Assembly: GCA_036841525.1 (NCBI GenBank)
Contig: DAITVZ010000003.1
Coordinates: 62,001-126,000 of the forward strand
Length of the DNA stretch: 64,000 nt
Reading direction: 5' to 3'
Source: JAAYEA01 sp012689325
Lineage (GTDB): Bacteria; Chloroflexota; Anaerolineae; JAAYEA01
The notes under the pieces were generated by a model. That model was not told where the DNA came from, did not search any database, and was given only the letters and a program-made list of their open reading frames with translations. A program made the position numbers and the translations under genes. This document shows positions 8,621 through 17,015 of the stretch, in pieces (positions within the stretch are counted from its first letter, which is position 1; each line of letters opens with the position of its first letter).

Positions 8621-9772
8621 CGCCGCCACGACCTCCTGGGTCAGGGCGACCACCTCGGCCAGCCGGGAGACGCTGACCATCTCGACCGTGTCGTTGCGCA
8701 GGTGGGCGATGTCGGTGCGGCCCACCGAGGTGAACGGGATGGCCGGGATGCCGCGGAAGGAAAAGGTGGAGTGGTTGCTCTCCGGCCAGGGCTCGGCCCA
8801 GACCACCCCGTGGTAGGCCGCGGCCAGCTCGCGCACCCGGCGCTCCAGCGCCTCCGGCGCGGCGATGGCCGTGATGCTGTTCGCGCTGAGCGCGCCGCCC
8901 GCCCCGTCAAAGTTGATGCAGGCCGTCACCTCGCGCAGTCCCTCCTCCCCCATCCGCCGCAAGTACTCGTCATCGCCGATGGGCAGGTACTCCTCATTGG
9001 CAAAGGCGACGAGCTCGAGCGCCCGCTCGCTGCGCAGCCGCGAGGCCAGCGCCAGCAGAATCGCCACGCCGCCGGCGTTATCCAGCCCGCCGGGGGTGTC
9101 GATCTTGGTATCGAAATGCGCGCAGAGCACGATCTTGCCCGCCCCGGCGCGGCGCCCCACCACGTTGGCGCTCCACCCCGCCTCGCTCCGGGTCTGGATG
9201 CGCAGCCGCCCCGCGCTCCCCGCCCGGCTGAGCAGCGCCAGCCCGACTTCCGGCGGCACGGTGGCCGAGGGGATGACGAACTCGGCGTCCTCGATCAGGC
9301 GGGGCAGCAGCCCGTCCCGTCCCAACACGGTGATCAGCGCGGCGGGGCGCTTACTCTCCAGGAGGTTGATGATCTGGTCGTCCCGCTCGCTCTTGAGGAA
9401 CCAGGACTTGGCCGAGAGGGGCTCCCGGGTCAAGTCGCCATAGAGCACGCCGATCCGCCCGGCCAGGTCTGCCCGGGCCAGCTCGGCGATGGTGGCCGCC
9501 GGGACCAGCGGCGCGGTCACGTCACAGGGCGGGGAATAGGCGTTGGCCCCGGCCAGCCACTCGCGACCGTCCAACTCCAGATGGGTCCCCAACTCGGCCC
9601 AATCCGGGCAGTCGAAGCGCTGCTCCTCGACAGCCAGCCCGGCTTCCCGCATCGCCCGGGCGATGTAGGCGATGGCGGCGTGGTTCGCCGGCGATCCGCC
9701 GGGCCGCGGACCGATCTCGACAGACAGCTTGTGCAGGTGTTGCGCCAATTCGCGTTCCAGCTCGCTTGTCAT
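8615..9772 (-). CDS. M28 family zinc peptidase
   Basis: 385 residues. The M28 co-catalytic zinc site is readable: H219 and D221 in CAHFDTK, D231 in GLDNAGG, E260/E261 in FANEEYL, D289 in NFDGAGG and a C-terminal His in DIAHLRNDT. The family removes amino acids from peptide N-termini or acts as carboxypeptidase. No signal peptide precedes MTSELERELAQHLHKL, so it is probably cytoplasmic. The ATG is 3 nt from an assembly gap, so the ribosome binding site cannot be seen and a start inside the gap is possible, although a family-like N-terminus begins here. Its last codons overlap the end of the convergent dehydratase gene. Confidence 0.88.
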   Translation of the reverse strand: MTSELERELAQHLHKLSVEIGPRPGGSPANHAAIAYIARAMREAGLAVEEQRFDCPDWAELGTHLELDGREWLAGANAYSPPCDVTAPLVPAATIAELARADLAGRIGVLYGDLTREPLSAKSWFLKSERDDQIINLLESKRPAALITVLGRDGLLPRLIEDAEFVIPSATVPPEVGLALLSRAGSAGRLRIQTRSEAGWSANVVGRRAGAGKIVLCAHFDTKIDTPGGLDNAGGVAILLALASRLRSERALELVAFANEEYLPIGDDEYLRRMGEEGLREVTACINFDGAGGALSANSITAIAAPEALERRVRELAAAYHGVVWAEPWPESNHSTFSFRGIPAIPFTSVGRTDIAHLRNDTVEMVSVSRLAEVVALTQEVVAAL

Positions 9773-9775
9773 GCC

Positions 9776-9875
9776 NNNNNNNNNNNNNNNNNNNNNNNNN
9801 NNNNNNNNNNNNNNNNNNNNNNNNNNNNNNNNNNNNNNNNNNNNNNNNNNNNNNNNNNNNNNNNNNNNNNNNNNN
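9776..9875. other. Assembly gap (100 N)
   Basis: Exactly 100 unknown bases, a conventional scaffold spacer. The flanks show no overlap with each other. The gap removes the 3' end of the TPR gene at 9876-11099 and the leader of the M28 gene. Confidence 0.99.
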
Positions 9876-11099
9876 GGCGCCCAGCTCGCGGAGCGCCTCC
9901 TCCAGCACGTCGCGGCCCAGCGCCAAGTCGGACTCGTCCAGCACGGCCCGCGCCTGCCGCAGGTCCGTCAGGGCCGCCTCGCGGTCGCCCTGCTGCGCAT
10001 CGAGCAGGCCCAGGTTGATCAGCGTGTTCGCCTCGCCCGGGCGGTTGCCGGTCAGGCGGTGCAGCTCCAGCGCTTGACGCATATAGTAGGCGGCGAGGCC
10101 AAGCTCGCCCTGGCGCTTGTGCACCAATCCCAGGTTGGTGAGGGTCGCGCCGGCCCCCTGGCGATGCCCCATCTGGCGATAGATCTCCAGCGCCGCCTTG
10201 AGGTCCGCCGTCGCGCCGCTGAGGTCGTCGGCCGCCATGCGCGCCAGCGCCAAGTTGGTGAGGCTGTCCGCCTCGCCAGCGCGGGAGCCGATGGCCCGGT
10301 GCAGCGCCAGCGCCTCCTCGTGATGTCTCCGCGCCCCCTCCAGGTCACCGCGGGCGCGCAACAAGAGCCCCAGGTTGCCGAGCTGGGTGGCCTCGCCCTG
10401 CCGGTCGCCGAGCTCGCGATGCAGCGCCAGCGCGCCGCGCAAGCCCTCCTCCGCCGCCTCCAGCTCGCCGCGGGCGCGTCGAATGCCCGCCAGGTTGCCC
10501 AGCGAGCGAGCCTGCCCGGCGCGGTCGCCCACCTGCCGGTAGATGACCAGCGCGCCCTGGTGGTAGCGCAGCGCGTCGTCCAGCCGCCCGCTGACCTGGA
10601 GCACCAGCGCGATATTGCCGAGCTGGTTGGCCTCCCCCTGCAAATCGCCCGCCGCCCTGTGCAGCTTGAGCGCGGCTTGATGGTAGCTCATCGCGCGCGC
10701 CAGGTCGCCCTGGTCGCGGGCGATCAGGCCGAGGTTGCCCAGGTCGCGCGCCTCGCCCAGCCCGTCGTGGCGCGCATGGTGCAGCGCCTGCGCCGCGCGG
10801 TAGGCCGACTGGGCGCCCGCCAAGTCGCCGGCCGCGTAGCGCACCGTGCCGAGGTTGCCCAGATCATCGGCCTGCCCTGCCGAATCCTGCAACTCGCCGT
10901 GCAACCGCAGCGCCTCGGCATGGCGCCGGTGCGCCTCGGCGAGCTCGCCGCGCCGCTCGTAGAGGAGCCCCAGGCTGCACTGCGCCGCCGCCTCCGCCGC
11001 CAGATCGCCCCGCGCGTGAGACCGGCCTGCCTCCTCGAGTTGTTCGGCGATGGCCGCCTCCCAGGCGTCGCGAGCCGCCTCAGTCCCCTTGTTGCTCAC
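9876..11099 (-). CDS. Tetratricopeptide-repeat protein, second of a tandem pair (C-terminus in gap)
   Basis: At least 408 residues of nearly continuous TPR units of about 40 residues, each with a NLG-x-(7)-RGDL/GEL-x-A-x-x-x-H-x-x-AL-x-LHR pattern (for example QLGNLGLLLRARGDLEGARRH). GTG start overlaps the stop of the upstream TPR gene (GTGA), so the two are translationally coupled. The end before the gap, ARAVLDESDLALGRDVLEEA, matches the C-terminal cap of the upstream paralogue (ARAILDEFGLAAGREAIERA), so only a few residues are probably missing. TPR arrays form protein-binding superhelices; the partner is unknown. Unlike its neighbour it lacks a separate N-terminal domain. Confidence 0.85.
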
Positions 11100-12943
11100 A
11101 AGCTCACCAGCCCTTCCACGTCATGAATGGCCCGCTCGATGGCCTCGCGCCCAGCGGCCAGTCCGAACTCGTCCAGGATGGCGCGGGCGTGGCGCAGGTA
11201 ATCCAGCCCCTTTTCCATATCGCCCAGGTCGCAATGGACCATGCCGATGTTCGCCAGCGCGGTGGCCTCCCCCTGGCGGTAGCCCATGCGGCGGTGCAGC
11301 TTGTAGGCCTCCTCGTGGTGCTCCAATGCCTCGTTCCACTGCCCAAAGGACCGCAGCACGGTGCCCACGTTGCCGAGCTGGATCGCCTCGCCCTGCCGGT
11401 TCCCCACCTCGCGGTTGATCTCCAGCGCCGCTTGAAAGTGAAGCAGGGCCGGGGGCAGCTCGCCGCGGGCCTGATAGATGAGCCCCAGGTTGCCCAGGGC
11501 CACGGCCTGCCCCCGGCGCAGCCCTTGCTTGCGAAAGTCGGCCAGCGCGTCCTGATAGCAGCGCGCGGCCTCGCCCAATTCGCCTCGCGCCTGGTGGATC
11601 GCCCCCAGGCTGACCAGCCCGTGGGCCTCTTGCTCCACGTTGCCCACCTCGCCATAGATCGCTTGCGCGCTCTCATAGTAGCCCAGCGCCTCATCCAGCG
11701 CGCCGCGGGCATGGTGGATCGCCCCGATGCTGCGCAGGTCGGCGGCCTCGGGCTCGCGCGCGCCCAGCCGGCGATGCAGCGCCAGCGCCTCGCGATGGTG
11801 GCGCAGGGCGTTCCCCAGGTCGCCTCGCCGCCTATAGATCCCGCCCACCGCGCTCAGCGCCGTGGCCTCGCCCTGCCGGTTGCCCAGCTCGCGGTGGATG
11901 GCTAGGGCTTGCCGGTAGGCGCGCAAGGCGCTATCGAGCTCGCCGTGCGCCAGGTGGATGGCGGCGATGTGCCCGAGCTGCGCCGCCTCCCCCTCACGGT
12001 AGCCCAGCGCGCGAGCCGCCTCCAGCGCCGTCTCGTGGCACTCGAGCGCCTTGCCCGTGTCGGCGCGCTGGCGGTGGGCCAGCCCCAGGTTGCCCATGGC
12101 GGCCATCTGCGCCCACAGCAGGGCATCGGGGTCGCCAATGGCCAGGCTCCCCTGCTCGCCCGCCTGCGCCTCGCTGGCGCGGCTGGCCATGGAGAGCACC
12201 AACTCGTAGCTGACGCGCGCCGACTCGTAGCGTCCTGCGGCATAGTAGGCGTTGCCGAGATTGAGATAGGTCGCCGCCTGCTCCCGCGAGGACATGGTGC
12301 CGCGCAGCACCTCCTCCCAGATCGCGATGGCCTCCTGCGGCCGCGCCTGGGCCAGGCAGCCCAGGGCCGCGCGCGTCCGCTGCCTGACGGCCTCATGCTC
12401 CCACTGCTCGATGCCATGCAGCCAGAAACGGGTGTCGTCGGGGCGCTGCCCCCAGGTGAACAGGTACTCCAGGTTGGCTACGGCCAGCTCGCCGAGCGCG
12501 GGCGCGTCAGGCAGGGGGGCGGACGGGGCGAAATGCACCGTGGTGCCGCGCCGCCCGCGCCAGTCGGGGTCGCGGCTGTCCAGCACATCGCCCACATAAC
12601 GCTGGGCAACCAGGTGGTAAAAGGTCTTTGCCTTGGGGTCATAGCCGAGTAGCAGCACCGGCAGCCGGTACTCCTCGAACTGCTTGAGCAGGTGCGCGCG
12701 CAGGGCGTAGGGGATGCCGCGCCGGGTGGCCCGCCCGGCGTCGACGATGGCCAGGTGAACCCACAAGACCAGCGCGGGGGCGACGCCAGGGACATCGGCG
12801 GGCTGGTCCAGGCGCAGGGCAAAATCAACACCCTCGGTCAGGGGCGTGCTCACCAACTCCCAGGGTCGGATCAGTTCTTGCAGCCTGGCTGCCGCCGCCG
12901 CCCGCCTGGCTCGCGGGTCGTCGCGGCCGAGTACCTCGGTCAC
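11096..12943 (-). CDS. Tetratricopeptide-repeat protein with N-terminal DUF4365-like domain
   Basis: 615 residues; GTG start after GGAGGCAAG. Residues about 1-160 form a separate globular domain: TEGVDFALRL, LVLWVHLAIVDAG, RLPVLLLGYDPKAKTFYHLV. This resembles DUF4365 (a nuclease-like fold), but the usual E-x-K of that fold is not evident, so it may be a binding domain only. Residues about 185-600 are eight or nine TPR units of the NLG..RGEL..AL..H..AL type. The C-terminal helix ARAILDEFGLAAGREAIERA is shared with the downstream paralogue. A TATAAT at 13035-13030 on this strand could be its -10 box, although the -35 is poor. Role unknown; it may scaffold a complex with its coupled partner. Confidence 0.83.
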   Translation of the reverse strand: MTEVLGRDDPRARRAAAAARLQELIRPWELVSTPLTEGVDFALRLDQPADVPGVAPALVLWVHLAIVDAGRATRRGIPYALRAHLLKQFEEYRLPVLLLGYDPKAKTFYHLVAQRYVGDVLDSRDPDWRGRRGTTVHFAPSAPLPDAPALGELAVANLEYLFTWGQRPDDTRFWLHGIEQWEHEAVRQRTRAALGCLAQARPQEAIAIWEEVLRGTMSSREQAATYLNLGNAYYAAGRYESARVSYELVLSMASRASEAQAGEQGSLAIGDPDALLWAQMAAMGNLGLAHRQRADTGKALECHETALEAARALGYREGEAAQLGHIAAIHLAHGELDSALRAYRQALAIHRELGNRQGEATALSAVGGIYRRRGDLGNALRHHREALALHRRLGAREPEAADLRSIGAIHHARGALDEALGYYESAQAIYGEVGNVEQEAHGLVSLGAIHQARGELGEAARCYQDALADFRKQGLRRGQAVALGNLGLIYQARGELPPALLHFQAALEINREVGNRQGEAIQLGNVGTVLRSFGQWNEALEHHEEAYKLHRRMGYRQGEATALANIGMVHCDLGDMEKGLDYLRHARAILDEFGLAAGREAIERAIHDVEGLVSL

Positions 12944-13050
12944 CTTGCCTCCATGGGGGCCGCTCGTCGGGCCGCCCTCTCGCTCGCGCCTCCTTCCCGG
13001 CCTCCGCCGATGGGGAGATGTCGGCTCCCATTATAGCCAGATCAGCGAGA

Positions 13051-13084
13051 AACGAAAAGCCGCGCGGAGGGGTTCCCGCGCGGC
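13051..13084 (-). terminator. Rho-independent terminator after ferredoxin gene
   Basis: Read on the minus strand: a 9-bp GC stem (GCCGCGCGG/CCGCGCGGC, 13084-13076 with 13067-13059), 8-nt loop, then TTTTCGTTT. It lies 55 nt past the ferredoxin stop and ahead of the TPR gene pair. Confidence 0.75.
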
Positions 13085-13138
13085 CTCTTGGTGGCAGCTC
13101 TGCCGGGGCAGGGCCTGCCCCGGCTCTTGTCTGGTCAG

Positions 13139-13348
13139 TTACGGGTAGATCTGGGCGCCGGCATCGTCGCAGAGCATGATCGCGTCCACGGGGCAGCTCT
13201 CCGCCGCCTCTTGGATCACGCTGTCCTCTGCGCCGGCGGGATTGGTGACGGTGGCGATGCCCTCGTCGTCCAGCGCAAACACATCCGGCGCGATGCTCTC
13301 GCAGTTGCCGCACCCGATGCACTCGTCCCGATTGATGGTGATCTGCAT
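13139..13348 (-). CDS. Small single-cluster [4Fe-4S] ferredoxin
   Basis: 69 residues; ATG preceded by AAGGAG. Starts MQITINRDECIGCGNCESI. Cys10, Cys13, Cys16 and Cys52 (in SCPVDAI) would ligate one [4Fe-4S] cluster. This is the layout of 60-80 residue single-cluster ferredoxins, with the rest of the second cluster motif lost. An extra Cys60 is present and probably not a ligand. It is monocistronic: its own candidate promoter lies upstream and a terminator downstream. It could accept low-potential electrons from oxidoreductases or from the Etf system, but no partner is encoded next to it. Confidence 0.93.
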   Translation of the reverse strand: MQITINRDECIGCGNCESIAPDVFALDDEGIATVTNPAGAEDSVIQEAAESCPVDAIMLCDDAGAQIYP

Positions 13349-13447
13349 GACTGATTCTCCTTCTTGCATTGGTCCTAGAGTCATGGGCCGCCCCCTGGCC
13401 CAGGAAGCGCCGGGCCGCGTGCTCCCCGCGGCTCCCATGACGGGGAT

Positions 13448-13475
13448 ATTGTACTCATAATCGGACAGGAAGCAA
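13448..13475 (-). promoter_or_regulatory. Candidate ferredoxin promoter
   Basis: Minus-strand TTGCTT (13475-13470), 16-nt spacer, TACAAT (13453-13448). Its -35 box lies 8 nt from the divergent response-regulator promoter. Confidence 0.45.
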
Positions 13476-13483
13476 GTAGGCAG

Positions 13484-13512
13484 TTGACAAGCAGGGAAAA
13501 ATCATGTACCCT
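13484..13512 (+). promoter_or_regulatory. Candidate promoter of the two-component operon
   Basis: Consensus TTGACA at 13484-13489, 17-nt spacer, weak -10 TACCCT at 13507-13512. The weak -10 would suit an activator-dependent promoter. Confidence 0.4.
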
Positions 13513-13544
13513 TCCAGCAGGCACTCGGCAGCGAGGGATTCCCG

Positions 13545-14231
13545 GTGGCGAAAAGCATCCTGATTGTGGAAGATGAAGAGCAGATCGTCCGCGTGGTGCG
13601 GGCCTACCTGGAGCAGGCCGGCTACGAGGTGCTGGTCGCGCGGAACGGCCCGGAGGGGCTGATGCGGGTTCGCCAGCAGCGCCCCGATCTGGTGGTGTTG
13701 GACCTGATGCTGCCTGGGATGGACGGGCTGGACGTCTGCCGCGCCATCCGCCGCGAGTCCTCCACCCCGATCATCATGCTCACCGCGCGCGCGGAAGAGA
13801 CCGACAAGCTCATCGGCCTGGAGATCGGGGCCGACGACTATATGACCAAGCCCTTCAGCCCGCGCGAGTTGGTCGCCCGGGTGCGCGCCGTGCTGCGCCG
13901 CGTCGGCGGCGACGAGCCTGCCGAGACCCTGATCCGCGCCGCCAACGTCGAGATCGACCTCCAGGCCCATACCGTGCTGGTGCAGGGCCAGCAGGTGGAT
14001 CTCACCCCCACCGAGTTCGACCTCTTGGTGGCCATGGCGCGCCACCCTGGCCGCGTGCTCAGCCGGGCGCAGTTGCTGGATGCCACGCTCGGCGAGGTGT
14101 ACGAGGGCTACGAGCGCACCATCGACGTGCACATCAAAAACCTCCGCCGCAAGATCGAGCCGGACCCGCGCGCCCCCCGCTATATCCAGACGGTCTATGG
14201 CGTCGGCTATCGCTTCCAGGAGACGCCCTGA
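13545..14231 (+). CDS. OmpR/PhoB-family response regulator
   Basis: 228 residues; GTG start after GAGGGAT. The receiver domain (about 1-118) has acidic residues D10/E11/E12, phospho-acceptor D53 in VVLDLMLPGMDG, T/S position in LTARAE and K in DDYMTKPFSP. The C-terminal winged-helix domain (about 130-225) ends with the typical IDVHIKNLRRKIEPDP and VYGVGYRF. The stop overlaps the kinase start as TGATG, so the pair is co-translated. Expected to bind direct repeats near its targets; no target operators could be identified here. The operon continues into the kinase and probably the symporter and lipoprotein genes. Confidence 0.95.
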   Translation: MAKSILIVEDEEQIVRVVRAYLEQAGYEVLVARNGPEGLMRVRQQRPDLVVLDLMLPGMDGLDVCRAIRRESSTPIIMLTARAEETDKLIGLEIGADDYMTKPFSPRELVARVRAVLRRVGGDEPAETLIRAANVEIDLQAHTVLVQGQQVDLTPTEFDLLVAMARHPGRVLSRAQLLDATLGEVYEGYERTIDVHIKNLRRKIEPDPRAPRYIQTVYGVGYRFQETP

Positions 14232-15679
14232 TGCACAGCCTGAAGGTGAGGTTGGCGCTGGCGTTTGTCCTGGTCGTGCTCCTGGCCGTGGGCAGCGTCG
14301 CCATCCTCGCCAACCGCGCCACGACCAGCGCCTTCCAACGCTACCTCGGCTCCGGCCAGAGCTTCCGCGACGTGGCGCTGGCGGACGAGCTGGCCGACTA
14401 TTACCAGCAGCGCTCTAGCTGGGACGGTGTCGCGGCCTGGCTCTCCAGCGCGGTCAGCATGGGGCACGGGCGCGGGGCTCGGGGCATGGGCGGGATGGCC
14501 TATGTCCTGGCGGACGCCGCCGGCGTGGTGGTGGCCGACACGTCGGGCCGGAGCGTCGGAGACAAGCTCTCCCATCAAGAGGCTGCCCGCGGGGTGCCCA
14601 TCGCCATCGGCGACGAGCGGGTGGGCACGCTGCTCGCCGCCATGCCCATGGGCAACATGGGGGGCATGGGCCAACAAGAGCAGGTCTTTCTGGACCAGAC
14701 CAACCGGGCGATCTTGCTGGCCGGCGGGCTCGCCGCCCTGGCCGCCACCGCCCTGGGGATCTGGCTGGCCTCCCGGCTGACCTCCCCCCTGCGCGAGCTG
14801 GGCCACGCCGCACAACGCGTGGCCTCCGGCGACCTCTCCTCTCGGGTGGTGGTGCGCTCCGCCGACGAGATCGGCGCGCTGGGGCACAGCTTTAATCAGA
14901 TGGCCGAGGTGCTGGAGCGGGAAGAGAGCCTGCGCCGCCAGATGATCGCCGATATCGCCCACGAGCTGCGCACGCCCCTGACCGTCATCCAGGGCAACCT
15001 GGAGGCGCTGCAAGATGGCGTCTTTCCGCCCACGGCGGAGAACCTGGGGCTCCTGCACGACGAGGCCCTTCTGCTGGCCCGGCTGATCCGGGACCTGCAA
15101 GACCTCGCCCTGGCGGAGGCCGGCCAGCTCAAGCTCGACTTGCAGCCCGCCGAGCCCGTCGAGCTCCTGGAGCCGACGCTGCGCCGCTTCCAGGCGCAGG
15201 CGGCGGAGCAGGAGGTGGCGCTGGCGCTGCAGGCGGAAGGCAACCTTCCGCCGATCCGCATGGACGTGCAGCGCATGGGCCAGGTCCTGGGCAACCTGCT
15301 GAGCAACGCCCTGCGGCACACCCCTCGCGGCGGGCAGATCACCGTGCGCGCTCGCTGGGTTGGCGCCCATGATGGGCCCGACGAGCTGGAGCGCATCCTT
15401 CCGGCGGCGCCAGCGCGGCCCTTCCTCCTGGTCTCCGTCAGCGATACGGGGGAGGGCATCTCGCCGGAGACGCTGGAGCACGTCTTTGATCGCTTTTACC
15501 GCGCTGACCGCTCGCGCTCCCGCGCCAGCGGCGGCGCCGGGCTCGGCCTCGCCATCGCCCGCGGCCTGGTGCAGGCCCACGGCGGCGAGATCGGCGTCAC
15601 CAGCGTGGTTGGCCAAGGCGCCACGTTTGCTTTTGCGCTCCCGGGGACTCGCAACAACCAGCTCACGTCAGCGAACTAG
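14231..15679 (+). CDS. Sensor histidine kinase, HAMP-HisKA-HATPase
   Basis: 482 residues. Transmembrane helix 1 at about 5-26, extracytoplasmic loop about 27-158, helix 2 about 160-182, HAMP about 183-235, HisKA with phospho-accepting H244 in IADIAHELRTPLTV, and HATPase with N box NLLSNALRHTP, G1 DTGEGI, F box FDRFYRAD and G2 GGAGLGLAIA. The sensor loop has two unusual Met/Gly/His patches, MGHGRGARGMGGM (77-89) and MPMGNMGGMG (138-147), which could bind soft metals such as copper or silver (inference). Overlaps the regulator stop by one base. The following symporter gene starts 11 nt after its stop. Confidence 0.94.
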   Translation: MHSLKVRLALAFVLVVLLAVGSVAILANRATTSAFQRYLGSGQSFRDVALADELADYYQQRSSWDGVAAWLSSAVSMGHGRGARGMGGMAYVLADAAGVVVADTSGRSVGDKLSHQEAARGVPIAIGDERVGTLLAAMPMGNMGGMGQQEQVFLDQTNRAILLAGGLAALAATALGIWLASRLTSPLRELGHAAQRVASGDLSSRVVVRSADEIGALGHSFNQMAEVLEREESLRRQMIADIAHELRTPLTVIQGNLEALQDGVFPPTAENLGLLHDEALLLARLIRDLQDLALAEAGQLKLDLQPAEPVELLEPTLRRFQAQAAEQEVALALQAEGNLPPIRMDVQRMGQVLGNLLSNALRHTPRGGQITVRARWVGAHDGPDELERILPAAPARPFLLVSVSDTGEGISPETLEHVFDRFYRADRSRSRASGGAGLGLAIARGLVQAHGGEIGVTSVVGQGATFAFALPGTRNNQLTSAN

Positions 15680-15689
15680 GAGGGTCTTG

Positions 15690-17015
15690 ATGAAGCTCGA
15701 CTGGAAAAAGACGTTCTTGATCGGCTTTGGCTTCTTTGGCATCAGCGTGGTCTGGCAGGTGTACAACACCTTTGTGCCGCTCTTTCTGCAATCCGGCGAC
15801 CCGCTCTTTGACGCCCAAAGCAAGTCCGACATCCTCGGCTTTGGCCTGAGCGCCACCTGGTCCGGCTTTATCATGACCCTGGACAACATCGCCGCGCTGA
15901 TCCTGCTCCCGCTGGTGGGAGCCTGGAGCGATCGCACGCGCACCCGCATCGGGCGGCGCTACCCCTTCATCCTGACGGGCGCGCCCATCGCCGCCCTCGC
16001 CTTTGCCCTGGTCCCCGTGGCCACGGGCATGATCAACCCCGCCGCCAACGGCAAGATCGTGGGCAATGGCGGGCCATTCGCCCTCTTTATCGCCGCCATC
16101 GGCGTCTTTTTGCTGGCGATGGCCTGCTTCCGCACCCCGGTGGTCGCCATGATGCCCGACCTGACCCCTTCGCCGCTGCGCAGCAAGGCCAACGGCGTGA
16201 TCAACTTTATGGGCGGCTTTGGCGGCGTGATCGCGGCGCTGGGGCTGGCCTCCTTCTTTGACCTGAACCAGGGCATCCCCTTCTGGGCCGGCGTGATCAT
16301 CATGCTCGTCGCCGTGGTGGTCATGTTCGTCACCGTCCGCGAGCCCAAGATGGAGGACCTGCCCGTGGAGCAGGCCGGCGGCCAGAAGCAGCGACTAGGC
16401 TTGCGCAACATCGCCCTGGCCCCGGCGGAGAACCGCAAGAGCCTCATCCTCTTGATGCTCGCCATCTTTTGCTGGTTCGTGGGCTATGGAGGCATCGGCA
16501 CCTTCCTCTCCTCCTACGCCGTGACCAACCTCGGCGTCTCGGCGGGCACCGCGGGCATGCTCTCCTCCATCTCCACGGGGGCTTTTATCCTCTTCGCCAT
16601 CCCGGCGGGGATTATCGGGGGGCGTTTCGGCCGCAAACGCACCATCATCAGCGGGCTGATCGTCTTTGCCATTCTGTTGTTGTTCGCTCGCGCCGTGCCT
16701 ACCCTCGCTGCCATGTATGTGGCCCTGGGCCTGGGCGGCTTGGCCTGGTCCCTGGTCAACGTCAACTCGCTGCCCATGATCGTGGACACCACCAACGACG
16801 CGCGGCTCCTGGGCACCTTCACCGGCCTCTACTATTTCGCCTCCCAATCCGCCGACATCCTCGGGCCCATCCTGAACGGCGCCGTGATCGACCTGACGGG
16901 ACGCAACTATTCCAACATTCTGGTGGTCGCGCCGATCTTTTTCGTCCTGGCGATCCTCTGCATGCTCAGAGTCACGCGCGGCGAGGCCACTCACGCCGCC
17001 GAGGGAGCCAACTAG
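15690..17015 (+). CDS. GPH/SUT-like sugar:cation symporter (MFS)
   Basis: 441 residues; ATG after AGGAGGG, 11 nt from the kinase stop. About 12 transmembrane helices. The loop after helix 2 has SDRTRTRIGRRYPFILTGAP, the signature of glycoside-pentoside-hexuronide and sucrose-type symporters. A second motif is IIGGRFGRKRTIISGL in the middle loop. It is unrelated in detail to the three NFAVRLGA-type transporters of this window. The substrate is probably a glycoside or oligosaccharide. Its stop overlaps the GTG start of the SH3 lipoprotein gene by one base. Proximity to the two-component system suggests control by it. Confidence 0.88.
   Translation: MKLDWKKTFLIGFGFFGISVVWQVYNTFVPLFLQSGDPLFDAQSKSDILGFGLSATWSGFIMTLDNIAALILLPLVGAWSDRTRTRIGRRYPFILTGAPIAALAFALVPVATGMINPAANGKIVGNGGPFALFIAAIGVFLLAMACFRTPVVAMMPDLTPSPLRSKANGVINFMGGFGGVIAALGLASFFDLNQGIPFWAGVIIMLVAVVVMFVTVREPKMEDLPVEQAGGQKQRLGLRNIALAPAENRKSLILLMLAIFCWFVGYGGIGTFLSSYAVTNLGVSAGTAGMLSSISTGAFILFAIPAGIIGGRFGRKRTIISGLIVFAILLLFARAVPTLAAMYVALGLGGLAWSLVNVNSLPMIVDTTNDARLLGTFTGLYYFASQSADILGPILNGAVIDLTGRNYSNILVVAPIFFVLAILCMLRVTRGEATHAAEGAN

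Noticed and set aside
9522..11099. TPR frame continuing through the N gap
   Set aside because: Beyond the gap the frame is antisense-type filler over the M28 gene in a different phase; the Ns do not define a frame. The same holds for the sigma/epimerase frame across 25222-25321.
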